From Rostratula benghalensis (Eukaryota > Chordata > Aves > Charadriiformes > Rostratulidae), in NCBI GenBank assembly GCA_013399305.1, contig VXAI01000025.1, positions 6,034,143 to 6,098,142 on the forward strand: a stretch of DNA of 64,000 bases, written 5' to 3'. The position numbers were made by a program, and so were the translations under genes. Position 1 is the stretch's first letter. Every line of letters begins with the position of its first letter. Shown in pieces: positions 51,501-62,200 of this stretch. The notes below the pieces were generated by a model. That model was not told where the DNA came from. It searched no databases and was given only the letters and a program-made list of their open reading frames with translations.

Positions 51501-54500
51501 AAGTTTTGGGAAAAGCATGGAGGGAGGACCCTGTATTAGTTTTTGATAATTAGCACCATTAATAAATGTTGGTTTGAGTCCTTGCCCCATGCCTTACCTC
51601 TCTCCTACAGCCCCCCATGGTGAACGTGGCAGAGTGGGGAGCTTTGCTTGGGGTGTCAGCAGGGACTCAGCTGTTGTCTCCAGGCTTGGAGTGATGCTGG
51701 GGAAGGCTTCTTGCTGGGGAACAAAAACATCAGTATCATAAGTGCTGGAAAAATCAGTGAGTCACAACTGGCAGAACTCCATAAAATTGTGCTGATTTAC
51801 TCATCCAAATCACTATCAAAAGCTGAGCAGCAGTTGAGAGGAAACAATTGCACAGAAGTGTGGTGTTCTCTCTATTAATGTCATTGGTGGGGTCAGGAGC
51901 AAGGATTCATGCCATCAAATGTACCGCATGTACAGGATGATAAATGATGACAATAAACCTGCAGGAAGGGAAACATTTGAAGTGCCAGGGTTCGTCCTCC
52001 AAAAAAGATGATACCAAATTCTTCTGACTTGTGCAGCCAAGCCCCAAACACCAACCAGGAATGAAGCACCTCAGAAAGCTGAGTACATTTACATGGAATC
52101 TGGGAGAAGTGTCCCATTCCTGGAGGCTCAGAATGATAAAGACATCAAAACACAACTGGGAGAAGTGAGGCATTTTGTGGCCAACTGACTTTACAACTTT
52201 GAGAATGCCAGAAGACAGAAGGGATTCCCTCCATGTGTGTGGAAGTCCCAAAAATTGGTTGGCAGGTATCTTAACATTTAATACAGTGTAATATGTCACC
52301 AAAGCTTATGCAAACTCTCTTCTAGCTTTCTTGTACCTGCCTCACTCTGTCTCTCCCCATTCTGTCCTTGCAGAGGGGTGCTCCTTGGGAAGGCAGATGA
52401 AGATGAACTCATTGAAGTACTGGGTGCAGTCAATGGAGGGAACCATGTAGTAGTTTTACAGGTGTTTGGAAGCTTTCTTCATGGCTACTTTTATCAAAGA
52501 AAGTTCATTTCAAGTTTTATTTTCTTTATTCTTGTACGTGAAGCCTATGAAATCTCTAGTCTGTCAGCCTGTGTGATGTCTCACCCAGTTTCACATTGCT
52601 GTATCAAAGTTAGTAACAGCATCTCTATCTACTGCTACAGACATCATTATTTATTTGCCCTGTGCTGCACTCAGAAGTCCCAGGTGCAATCAGAGTTATC
52701 GTTGAGTCTGTACCTAATTTAAACGTCAGTCTAATATCAGACAAGCCACTGTACTGCCAGTATAAATATGTGCTCTCTGATCATGGGAATGGACTTGCAA
52801 CCAGCAGCCCTTCAACGTATTTCTTTCTTGGCTCACATCTTTCTTGCATTTCAGATTGGCCAGGATCTTATCAAAGACAAATTTAACACCACCAAGAAGA
52901 AACACGCTGTCTCTGTCCTCTTCACTTTTGTTACCTGCCCATTGCTGTCCCCAGAGCGGTGGATGCTGGCTACAGCAGACACATAGCCATTGAACACAGG
53001 AGTGAAGAAAGGAGAGAGGACAACAAAACACAGCTACTTCTTTGTAGGACCTGCTAAGTTCAATGGCCATGACATGTTGTCTCTATTGGGTTATGGCAGA
53101 GACATGTTGAAGCATCCATGACCTTTCCTCCTGGGAGATCTCTGGAGTCTCATACAGTTGTGTAGTCTATAGACATATAATCTAGCCATGGCAATATGTC
53201 ATTGTATGTCTGCATATGGGAAGAAAACATCTAATTTAGAGAACACCAAAAAAAATGTAGTGGATGTGGTGGTACAAGATAACCATCCCAGATAGTTTGG
53301 CCTGTTCCTCCTGAAGGCCCTGAAGGAGATTGGTGGATGCTTTCCACAAATGACTTTGGGTGTATGAGCTTCACAACAGGGTCAGCAGGAATGGAGAGAG
53401 ATCAAGGCCTGCAGAAGCAAGTGGTTGCTTGGATGTACTTTGTGTATTGCTTGACATAAATGAGGTGAAGTGTGTGTATCTAATGGCAAAAAAAAAAAGA
53501 AAGAAAAAAGGCAAAAAAGCTTGAACCCATTATCCTTTTGAACTGGCATAAATCAGGAATAGCTTGAAAATCAACAGCCCAAATCTTCAGCTATTACCAA
53601 TCTTCCTGGGGTTTAAATGAAGTCGAAAGAGCTTTGCTACTTTACAGGAGCTGAGGATACGGCCTGATGGAATTACACAAGTATGAATATACTGTACGCC
53701 GAAAGAGAATTAGATCCATTATTTTTAAAAAAAGCGAGGCTTGATTAAGGATGTTCAGTATACATTTAGAAAAAAAGAGCAGTGTCACGCCTCACTAACT
53801 CTGCTGTTCTGTTGAAACATGACTACCAGGGAGATCCTACACTGCACTGGGATTTTCTAAAAAACCAATCAAGGACGTGTGGTTTCAGGGAGGGGGGGAC
53901 ACACAGCACTTTCATCGGTGCTAATTGCAGGCATTAATGGAAGCCCTAGCACAGCTAACTGTCTGGTACTCTGCAGAAGTTGGAAGCACAAGTGCACTTC
54001 ATGTTATGGGTGCAGACATACAGAGATAATTTCACTTGCAGAATGGAGAGGCCGGATCTGGGCTGGAGAGGAGCCGTCCTGATCAGTCCTGATATGATCA
54101 GTGAGGGGTTCAAAGCTGCAACGAATGGAAGGGGGGATCCGGAAGGCATTTCTTAAGATTTAAACATAATTAACGTGGGTGCTTTCGAGGCTTGGTTCTA
54201 ACATTTGTGAAAGATGGAGCGAGAGCTTTATTATTTTTAAATGTATTGCATGAACCACAAAGCCTAGGCTGTCAGCAGAGGTGCATCAGCAGATGTTTAA
54301 CAGTAAATCCTGATGTTGGCATTGCAAATTGGGCATGTGTTGGGAAAAAAGCTGGGTTTGGCTCCATTAAAAAAACAGATTAAAAACTATGGAAGATGCC
54401 ACCCTGCTGAGATTTGGGTCCAGACCTCCTTGCAGATACCACCATCACACACATGCAAGGACTCTTACAGGAGATTCACTGGGATTGGCTGGGTCGGATG

Positions 54501-55081
54501 AATTCAGTGAATGTTCACTGGTAGTGCCTATGTACCAATGGAAGTACCAAACATATCACATATCCTACACCAGCCCTTTACTTGAAAAGCCTTAGAGAGT
54601 TATTTTCTTAGTCATACCCCATATCAGAGAGCTTCACAGATCAACTTCACACTGTCCAAAGTACCACTGTATTATCAGATATATTTAACAAGTTCAGACT
54701 GATTATTTTCTGGGGGTTTTGGGGGGTGGGGTTTGGTAGGGTTTTGCCTTTTATTTCAGTGATAGTTATTAAATTAAATTGTCCATTAAATATTGGACAA
54801 TGCAGAATTTGACCACTGTCATTAGCAGGACCTCTATTTTCAATTCCCTTATTTAGCAGCACAATGCAAAAAGCTCAAAGAGTCTTTTAGTTATGGTATT
54901 TCACGTTACTTACCACATCTCCTCTTATTCTTGTTTCTATCAAACCATCTTTAATATTGAAAGATTCGCCTCCGATGGAAAAGTTCATTAGAGGCCAATG
55001 CCTCATTGCACCCTTGCATCCGCCTTCCCCTCCGCTGACGCAGCTCCTCCGGGTCCTACCTGCTCTGTCTCCCTTCATCAT
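37750..55081 (-). CDS. Candidate unrecognised multi-exon gene, coiled-coil-like protein (predicted)
   Basis: Five open segments on the minus strand join in one frame: 54914-55081 (or starting at an inner ATG), 50566-50665, 44443-44553, 42542-42607 and 37750-37991. Together they are 687 nt, which is 228 residues plus stop (about 197 from the inner MNF). The four introns are GT-AG (about 4.2, 6.0, 1.8 and 4.5 kb) and the phases agree at every join (0, 1, 1, 1). The predicted protein is rich in L, E, Q, K and S and looks helical from about residue 80 on. I do not recognise it securely. From memory, the spacing of heptad positions and an F-x2-L-x-E-x-LG ... AE-(M/L)-K pattern recall the central coiled coil of IHO1 (CCDC36), a meiotic break-formation factor. 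This was not tested. The three downstream exons are better supported than the first two. The whole chain could still be coincidence, or a decayed gene. Confidence 0.33.
37992..42541 (-). other. Stretch between candidate exons, no gene seen
   Basis: Would be a 4,550-nt intron of the predicted gene. It is mainly AT-rich unique sequence. I recognised no transposon and no further exon-like segment. Confidence 0.45.
42542..42607 (-). CDS. Candidate internal exon (66 nt) of the predicted coiled-coil gene
   Basis: Encodes HCRTLEGLQHRLWASLLQER plus S, an amphipathic helix, with split codons at both ends. The acceptor follows a TTGCTTTCTCCTGG tract and ends CCAAAG; the donor is GTG|GTAACT. The split codons resolve to Asp on the upstream side and Glu on the downstream side when joined to the neighbours. 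A nearby alternative acceptor (CTGCAG) would shift the phase. Confidence 0.4.
42608..44442 (-). other. Stretch between candidate exons
   Basis: Would be an 1,835-nt intron of the predicted gene. It contains a GC-richer patch at about 43,190-43,430 with no splice-supported frame. No repeat was recognised. Confidence 0.45.
44443..44553 (-). CDS. Candidate internal exon (111 nt) of the predicted coiled-coil gene
   Basis: The acceptor is strong (CTTGTCTTTTTCTACAAG) and the donor is GAG|GTCAGG. The segment encodes MGSCTKVLEESLEVKNTEIQ followed by a serine-rich SMKSCSHQSITESAHG. Phase 1 at both ends fits the flanking candidates. A second donor (CAG|GTACC) six nt downstream would end in phase 0 instead. 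Confidence 0.4.
45165..45475. promoter_or_regulatory. Small CpG-rich patch
   Basis: About 300 bp of GC-rich sequence with roughly 18 CpG by eye, flanked by AT-rich DNA on the left and a T50 homopolymer on the right. It could be a small orphan CpG island. No exon was recognised in it. Confidence 0.35.
45481..45545 (+). repeat. T50 homopolymer followed by (GTT)5
   Basis: Fifty T in a row, preceded by CTCTCTCTTTC and followed by five GTT units. On the minus strand this reads (AAC)5 then A50. It may be the tail of a minus-strand retroposed sequence whose body lies to the right, or pure slippage expansion. The exact length may be affected by sequencing error. Confidence 0.95.
50566..50665 (-). 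CDS. Candidate internal exon (100 nt) of the predicted gene
   Basis: The acceptor has a good pyrimidine stretch (ATCTTCCGGGCCCAATTCTCAG) and the donor is GGGAG|GTGATG. It encodes AVEISLAAPKSVWQIDSHQV and then KTEALISLIRSSG, phase 0 in and 1 out. The same frame stays open to 50,351, giving a 125-codon stretch, so a chance open frame is the alternative. Confidence 0.27.
50666..54913 (-). other. Stretch between candidate exons
   Basis: Would be a 4.2-kb intron of the predicted gene. It contains the G-quadruplex motif at 54,712-54,741. No transposon or additional exon was recognised. Confidence 0.45.
54712..54741 (+). other. G-quadruplex motif
   Basis: Four G runs (5, 6, 4 and 3 G) are separated by loops TTTT, T and TTTGGTA. 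This meets the usual rule of runs of three or more G with loops of one to seven bases. It lies about 170 bp beyond the candidate donor at 54,914, on the strand opposite to the predicted gene. Confidence 0.7.
54914..55081 (-). CDS. Candidate first coding exon of the predicted gene
   Basis: Open frame ending at a consensus donor (GTG|GTAAGT) in phase 0. It contains ATG codons at its start (tandem ATGATG), before RHWPLMNF and at MNFSIGG. The segment before the donor reads MNFSIGGESFNIKDGLIETR then IRGDV. The upstream part holds several CpG and could be 5' UTR. The true start cannot be decided from sequence. Confidence 0.27.
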
Positions 55082-56884
55082 TTCTCGATATAGAAAACAC
55101 AGTCAGAATATCACAGGTCCCCGTCTCGGGGAAGCCAAGCACTGCAGCTGCCAGAGATTTCAGCTAACACCGCAGAGCTCTTGAAAAGTCAAGTGTCTCC
55201 AGGAGGGGCAGGCATCTCTTGCCATCCCTCCTGCAACACACCCATATTTTTTCCCCCTCTCTTCAGATTAACTGTCTCTGTCCCTCGGCACAACTTCTTT
55301 GCCAGAAAGAAAGCCAGAACTTAGAGGTGTTTGTACTTCCCCACTCTTTCAAAGGGGGAGAAAAAAAAAAAAAAAGGCTTAATATAGCCCGAGAAACAAA
55401 GACAACAGCATGGGTAAGTAAGAAAGCACAGGTGTAATTTCTGAGCACAGTAAGAAGTCTTTTAAAAGCTCTTAAATGAGTAGTGTGTACATGTTTACCA
55501 CTACTGCAGCTGACATATAACCGCAGGAGCCCTGCACTACGGGGATAAAATGAGAACTTGTGGAGGGCTATTGAACACCGGGAATTTTCACAGTGAGGCA
55601 GAACAAAATTATTTAGCACTAGGGGGTTCTCTAATTTTGGTATACTGGGAAAATAAGGCAGTGCCTTTGTCCAGGACTAATATTTGTTCGCCAATGGCCA
55701 AACCCATCCGCTGCCTTTCTCAGCTGTGACCTGGGATATGAAGGCTAGCATTTCTCATGTGGGCTGTTCAAGAAAATATGCAGAGATATCCACCCAAGGC
55801 TTACTAAAGGTCTTTTTTTGATTCTATTTTGGTTGCTTTGCCTACCTAACTTCTCTTAATTGTCCCAGAGCTTACACTTTGGCATATATTTAAAAATGTA
55901 AACGGATTTTCAAGGCTAGCTTTGAGCCTCTGGGAATCTCCAGTATTATAAACAACTGAGCTGGTGAAACACTTAAAATGTTTGCTGTGAGAGCAGATGA
56001 AACCCCCCCTGAGATGGGAGCAGTTTTGGCCATGATAGCAAGGCCATTGTGCTTTGCAGCCGAGTTTCACTGTCCTTGCTGATGAATGGTGGTCATGCAA
56101 CGAGTTTGCAGCCAAAGCACAGATTTCATGGAGGACAAAACCCACCCTCATTCATCTAAGATCTGGCTGAAAGTTATAAGACCCACCACCAGCACTGAGC
56201 AGTGGGTTAGGACTTTTGCCCGACACCTTGTAGGGCTTCACCCTGCGACCACTGAGGCTGCTGCCAGCGGCACCATCGATTTGAATGGCTGCAGCAAGAA
56301 GCCTTACAAGATGATCCCATTTTGATGGCTGAAATTACACTATCTACAGCCATTAAGTACCCTTTTTTCCCCTCATTAAATTTTGATCATTTTCTCTGAT
56401 AAAATATGGCTTCGGAAGATTGCTGTTCCAGGTTCCAGATTTTGCCTTGCTCCTGAAGCCAAGGTTTTCAAGGTGCGATCCTGCAAATTACTCCCCGAGT
56501 AAGGATTTTTATGCAAATAGTCCTGCTAACTTTACACAAGAAAGAGTTTGCTGGATCACGCCATTATCCCTAGGCTTACAATAGAAACACAACTGACCTT
56601 TAGCTGTAATGAGCACCAGTAAAAAAATAAGTGTGACAAAATTGCCTGGATCTTTGCAAGCTGATACAAGCTGCGTGGTGTGCTGGTAGGGGCTGGATCT
56701 CCGAACAGGCTGAAGGAGTTAAGTCATTTCACGGTGTTAGATAACAGCTAATTGACAGCAGATATAATGCATGTTGATAACCAAATGTAATTCGGGAGCT
56801 AAGAATGAAAGAGCCCAAATATCTGCTAAACCAAGCTGTATAGGCGTTATTATAGGAATGTTCCCAAAGCTTTTGCAGCTGCAA

Positions 56885-56940
56885 GAAAAAAAAAAAAGCA
56901 AAAAAAAAAAAAGAAAAAAAAAAGAAGGAAAAAAAAGAAA
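56885..56940 (+). repeat. A-rich low-complexity tract
   Basis: Runs of A interrupted by single G or C and a few GG. The open frames over it on both strands are low-complexity artefacts. Confidence 0.9.
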
Positions 56941-57536
56941 ACACAGTGCTGCCATGTAATACAAAAGGAAGAGGAATCAAAACAGATGGTGCAGTTGGTA
57001 TGTAAAGGCGCCAGGGTGATTGCACCTAAAGTGTGGCATCTTGAGTGCCGCCATGGCTGCGCAGTGTAAATATGCAGCAGGCTATGAGAAATGCAGCTGA
57101 GCACAAGCGTTATGACTCTCTGCTTCTGAGCTTAGAGGCAGGATGAACTACCTGGGTGAACCTGCGTATAAAAACGGGGCGGAAACATCTCTGATGTTAC
57201 AGCAAATTAAACGTGGCTAGCTGGAGGTGAGGGGCAGCGAGCCAAATGGCCTCCGGCAGCTGGGCAGGCTACCAGCACTGAAGGAAAAACTAAGACCAAT
57301 GGGTCTTAGCCCAAACCTTGGCATCTTTTACCTTTTAGTGCTTTCTCTCCCCTTTTAGTCCAAGAAGGCCATGAAAAAGGCTCAGCATAGCTCAACCATA
57401 GCTGACCAAGCAGCGCCCCTAACACCAGCTAGCCACGTCTCCCACTCCCCTCAGGTAACCAAGCATTAGCATTATTAATGCAAATACTTGCCATCTCTCT
57501 GCAGCTAAAAGAAAAACAGGTCAGCAGCATCACCAC

Positions 57537-57780
57537 CACTCTACACTTCCCTTTGCTTCATTTCCACTCCATTTCTCCTCCCTGCCTGTGCCTGCCCGTG
57601 ACCCTGCTCCGTCATTCACCAAGTGCCTCTTCTTCGTTTTTCTTGCACTGCTCTCCCTCTACCTTCCCTTCATCTCCTCTTTGTCCTTTGCCATCCCATT
57701 ATACAAGTGGCTTTTTTTCTTCATTTCCTTGCTTTTAGCTTTTCTCCCTGTCTTCTTTCTTTCTTTCCACTCTCTGACAG
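57537..57780 (+). repeat. Long pyrimidine-rich tract
   Basis: About 240 bp composed mainly of C and T in irregular CTTC, TCC and TTTC mixtures, with scattered purines. The long overlapping open frames here (86-121 codons) follow from the scarcity of stops in such sequence and are not genes. Confidence 0.75.
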
Positions 57781-59273
57781 TATTTCTGACGCCTTCCCCT
57801 TGCCTCTCTTTTTATTGCCCAGCTGCATTGTCTATTGTATTACTTGCCATTATCTCCAAACATATTTTGATATATTTCCCCCTTTTCCAGTCCAGCGTTT
57901 TGTTCCCTTTAAGGCACCAGAAAGCACTAAAGGTTAGAGGGGGGGGGAACTGAAAAGCATTCCAGTAGCTTTCCATCAGCCTGTGTATAAAGCACTTCTT
58001 TTTCCACTTGATGAGAAAGCAGTAATCAGTTTCCCCCCTGCATCAAGCTCTTTTACACAAAAAGGTTGCTGCAAAAAGAAACCAAATAGATTTCTAACTG
58101 GCCTCCCCCTTATCTCTGCCTTGGAGCCCAGTGAACCTGCAGCCTTTTCGTTTGCTGTGTCTGCTTCTGCCTCACGGAGCAGACACGAGGTCAAGGAGGA
58201 TGAGCAACATCAGGGCTCCTTGGTGTGAGTGCCCAGCTGGTCTTGGCAGGGCTGGTGGATTGGGCAAAGAGACTTATTACACACCTGGAAAATTTAAAGC
58301 CTTGGTGCCATAGCAGGGAAAGGAGATCTCCTTTGCAGCACCTGAAATGATGGCAAAATGGAAGGTAAGTTGGGATGTGCCACAGTACTAAAATTAAGCT
58401 TCAATCTTCAGACTAAACATCACCCTGTCCCTTAGCTACCCACACTCCTAACTGTAACTGTGGGGATCAAAAAATGGCAATATATGTGCAGAGAACAGGT
58501 CCACTTTAAGCCAGTATGAAGTGAAATGGAGTTTCCAACCTGTTAAATACAATGTGCTCCTCTCCTCAGCGTTGCCTTTCCCAGAAGAAATCAGAGCACC
58601 ATCTGGAGACCACTTGCTGCTCCTAACATGTGTGCTATCATCTCCCTTACCCTTCTGCATCAGCAGCCATGGAGCCAGCTGGGCCAAATTGCCCCCAGCA
58701 GAGCCCTTCCCTGCACCAATGGAGACCCTGATTCAGTGGGGTTAGTTCTATCAGAGCCCACCAGATTTGCCCTGGACCACTGTGTGAGGGGCCAGGACTA
58801 GAAATTGCCCTGGTAGGGGTCTTCCTAACCCCTGTAATAAATGGGTCAGAGCCCCAGGACTGGCCAGTCACACATCTTCCCTTCACCACAAGCCATCCCA
58901 CATGGTGGGGAGGTGTGTGGGCTGCAGTGGCCCCCAGCAACCCGGGCATTGAGTCAGTGCCGTAAGCATTTCAGCAAGTTTAGGAGTTGAAACAAAATAC
59001 AATCCTGAAATTATGCCTAATAAGGCGAAAGGGAAATGAGAACATACAGCCAGAAGGTGAAAGCCCCATTATGAAAAATTTGGTCTCCTGTTTTTCTTTA
59101 AAATATAATTTCAGTCAAATGGATCTTATTTGCACAGTTGCATTTGTCATCCTGTCTCTTTTCTGCAACCACACAATACTTTTATCTCTGATGAGGAAAT
59201 ATTGTAACTGCTTTTGGCTCATTCTCTACCTTTGCTACAGTTTTCTGCTTTCTTCCTCACCACCACAAAGAAG

Positions 59274-59292
59274 AAAAAAAAAAAAAAAAAAA
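59274..59292 (+). repeat. Poly(A) tract, 19 A
   Basis: Uninterrupted A run after AAGAAG. No retroposed element was recognised beside it. Confidence 0.9.
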
Positions 59293-62200
59293 GATGTGTC
59301 CCTCATCTAAGGCACAGTACCAGAGGTTTAACGGTGACAGTGTGCTTTGTCACTTTGGCTCTGGAAAAGGCTTACAAAAGCTTTATTAACAGGCTCATTA
59401 GCACGGCCTGATTTACTTCTGCAGACTTTACTCTTTTACTAGTTTCCAGGAGCATCAGCATCAGTTGCAGGGCTAATGAATTCACTCAGATTTGCATGCT
59501 AATGAAGCTCCCATGACTCTCTGTGCTCTCTACTTCAAATCGATCTTTGCTGTTGCTTGAGGAATATTAATAGAAATAAAAGTAAAGGGGAGCACCAGGC
59601 ATTTCAGTTGGACTTGCTGTAATCCAAGGCTTCTGTGCAATTCATATTTCATACATTACACTGTTTCAGATCTTTTTTCTTTCATGCGTTATTGACTCTA
59701 CCTGTACAGAAGACATCACCTTTAGGAAATTCCTAGTATAGAGGTTGGCCAGAGACTCAAGGGACTACTTACCTAAAATTGTACTTGAGCTCTCAATAAA
59801 TAGGTCAGTCACCTAAAAGTGCTTCCACGCAACAGTGCAGTTCCAGGTATTTTTCCCAAACATATGAATTTCATTTTCATTTGACAGAAACAGCAAACCT
59901 TTTGACTTAAGTTCCTTCTGCTGCCTGTGCAATGCATCACACGAAAATGGAGTGAGGAAGATCTCCTTAACTAGACTTAAGTTCAGCTGGGGTGAGGGAC
60001 ACAGTCCAGGGACCTCTCCCTCATGCAGGGAGCAGAGACATCTCCAGGGATGTGACAAATTACCTGTCTTGAAGCAACCAGGGTGCCAGTACCAAGCTTA
60101 TTCCTCAGCTTCTGAAAACTCTGGGAACCATATTCCCTATCAATTCATTGCACTGCAGCTGCCAATATTTAAATTAATATTTTGTATTATGCTAGAGCAT
60201 AACGTTTGCTGCTTCATAGGCTGAAAAGTCGGTTTATGTCTGAGTGCCTTTTTAACAGGGACTGCTTTGTTTTGTGCTGTTGTCAGAAACGCAGAAGGAA
60301 TTTGGAAGTGCAAGGAAGGATTCAGAGCCCCAAATTCTCTGCTCTTCTACCTCTGTATGCTACTTACCCCATAGGACAAACTAACAGACCCAACCAAAAC
60401 AAACAGATAAGTGACGCCTCTCTGTTAATTGGAGATGCTGCTCGTTCAGCCCCTCTTTAATTTTAGCAATGATGAATGCTGGTTGATGACTGAAGCCCTA
60501 GAAAGAAATCCCACTGCACAATCCTGTTTTTACAAGAATATTTTTGGCTTCTGAAAGTGCACTTAACACATCCAAATTAATGGAAAAGAGGATTCTTCAC
60601 TGAGAAGCCTCCTGTGCCTGCTCTTCTTAATTTGATACAATAGCAGAGCATGCATTGAGATTAAAATGCTCTTTTGGATGCTCAATTGCAAGAAATCATT
60701 CAGCAAAAACGGGGCACCATTTTCACGATATCTCTTGTGAGTGAGGGAGTGAGGATAAATCAAACAGCTCCATTTTGCTTGCTGCAGAAATATCACAATC
60801 CCTACATACTTTGTATTTTTTCCTTTTTTTTTTTCCCCGAACAGAAGTAAAGAAAATTAAATAAAATGAAAAGCAAGCTGTGGACTAATTATCCTTTTCT
60901 AAATGACTTCATATTGTAAAATAGCCTATTGAATGCATAATGAGCATCATTACCACGAACTGCTTGCAAGTGGAGGAAAGCAGAGCGGTCATCCCATCAT
61001 TATCAGCACTTGTTTTGTGAGTGATACAGAGCGCCAAGGTGAAGCGGATGCTTCAAGCCCTGGCCACTGAAAAAGCAAACCAATCTGACAGCCTCAAACT
61101 TTCATTTACATTCTGTAGTACCTCACCCTGCCTCCAGCTCCAATTGCTGTCCTCTAATGAGGTTTGAGGGCTCCCAGATGCTGGTTTCAGAAAAGACACA
61201 CGTTTTGGAGATTGGCAGCTCTTCTACCAGCTTCCCAGCAGCAAGAAGGAAATGAAGGGCTGGGCTGGATTTTCTGCTGTGGGAATTTTGAAGGGGAAAT
61301 GCACATTAGGGCACTCACCAGGGTGGAGATGAGGATTAAACCCATGACCTGGTGAGCATTTTTTAGTATTTATAGCAGCATTCCTTACAAAGTGGAATGA
61401 TTTCCCAGGAGAGGCTGGAGGAACCCAGCCTAAAGCTTCTTTCTCCTCCCAGGCCCCAACCAGGCAGCTACCACAGGCTGGGAGTAATCACCTCCGTTTT
61501 CACCAAGACTCTCCCCTCTGCCCGACACACACATGCTTCTGCTCCTTCTCCTGACCTCACTGCAGAAAAAAATTCCCATTTCTCCTCCCTTCCCATCTTT
61601 CCAGCCAAATGGAAAAAAATGCCAAGCGCAAAGACCGTGGATTACGCTTTCACAGAGATGAAAATACTCAGAGAGATTAAAATACTCCTCCTAAGTTAGG
61701 AATGTTCCCAAATTGTGCATGCTAGATATTTTCCCTGCTTTCAAGCATTTTCAAGTCCTGGTTCCTCTGCCCTTGCAGGTGTACAGAGGCACACGGCCAT
61801 GAGAGACGGCAGCTCCCGTTGTCTTCTTCCATCTCACCCTCCATTTAGCAAATCTGTTTGATGCTCTAAGGCTAAGAGGTCATTTGTAACAGTTTGGCCT
61901 GGATCACCCTGAATGAAAACATCCAATCAAGCCCTAATTGTGACAAATTATATTAGTCCGTATTTGTGCAACTTGCATTGCAACAACTTAATTCAGGCTG
62001 TGCTTAGGTTGTGGAAACCAGGCGAGGCTAAAGAGGTCCTTTCCCTTTGCCTGGAGGTGTGTGTAGGAGACCTGAGCTTCCTGGCCAGCTCCATCCCGCC
62101 CCACCTCCCTGGATGCTCTCTATGAGCATCCTCTCTTCCTAAAACGCTTATTTGCTCTTGTCCAGTACTGCCTAAATAGTTTTGATAAACTAAGCAGGTT

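Noticed and set aside
56729..57104. Overlapping open frames rich in Phe/Lys
   Set aside because: They are produced by the A-rich tract at 56,885-56,940.
57478..57953. Open frames of 86-121 codons
   Set aside because: They are produced by the pyrimidine-rich tract, with no splice or start evidence.
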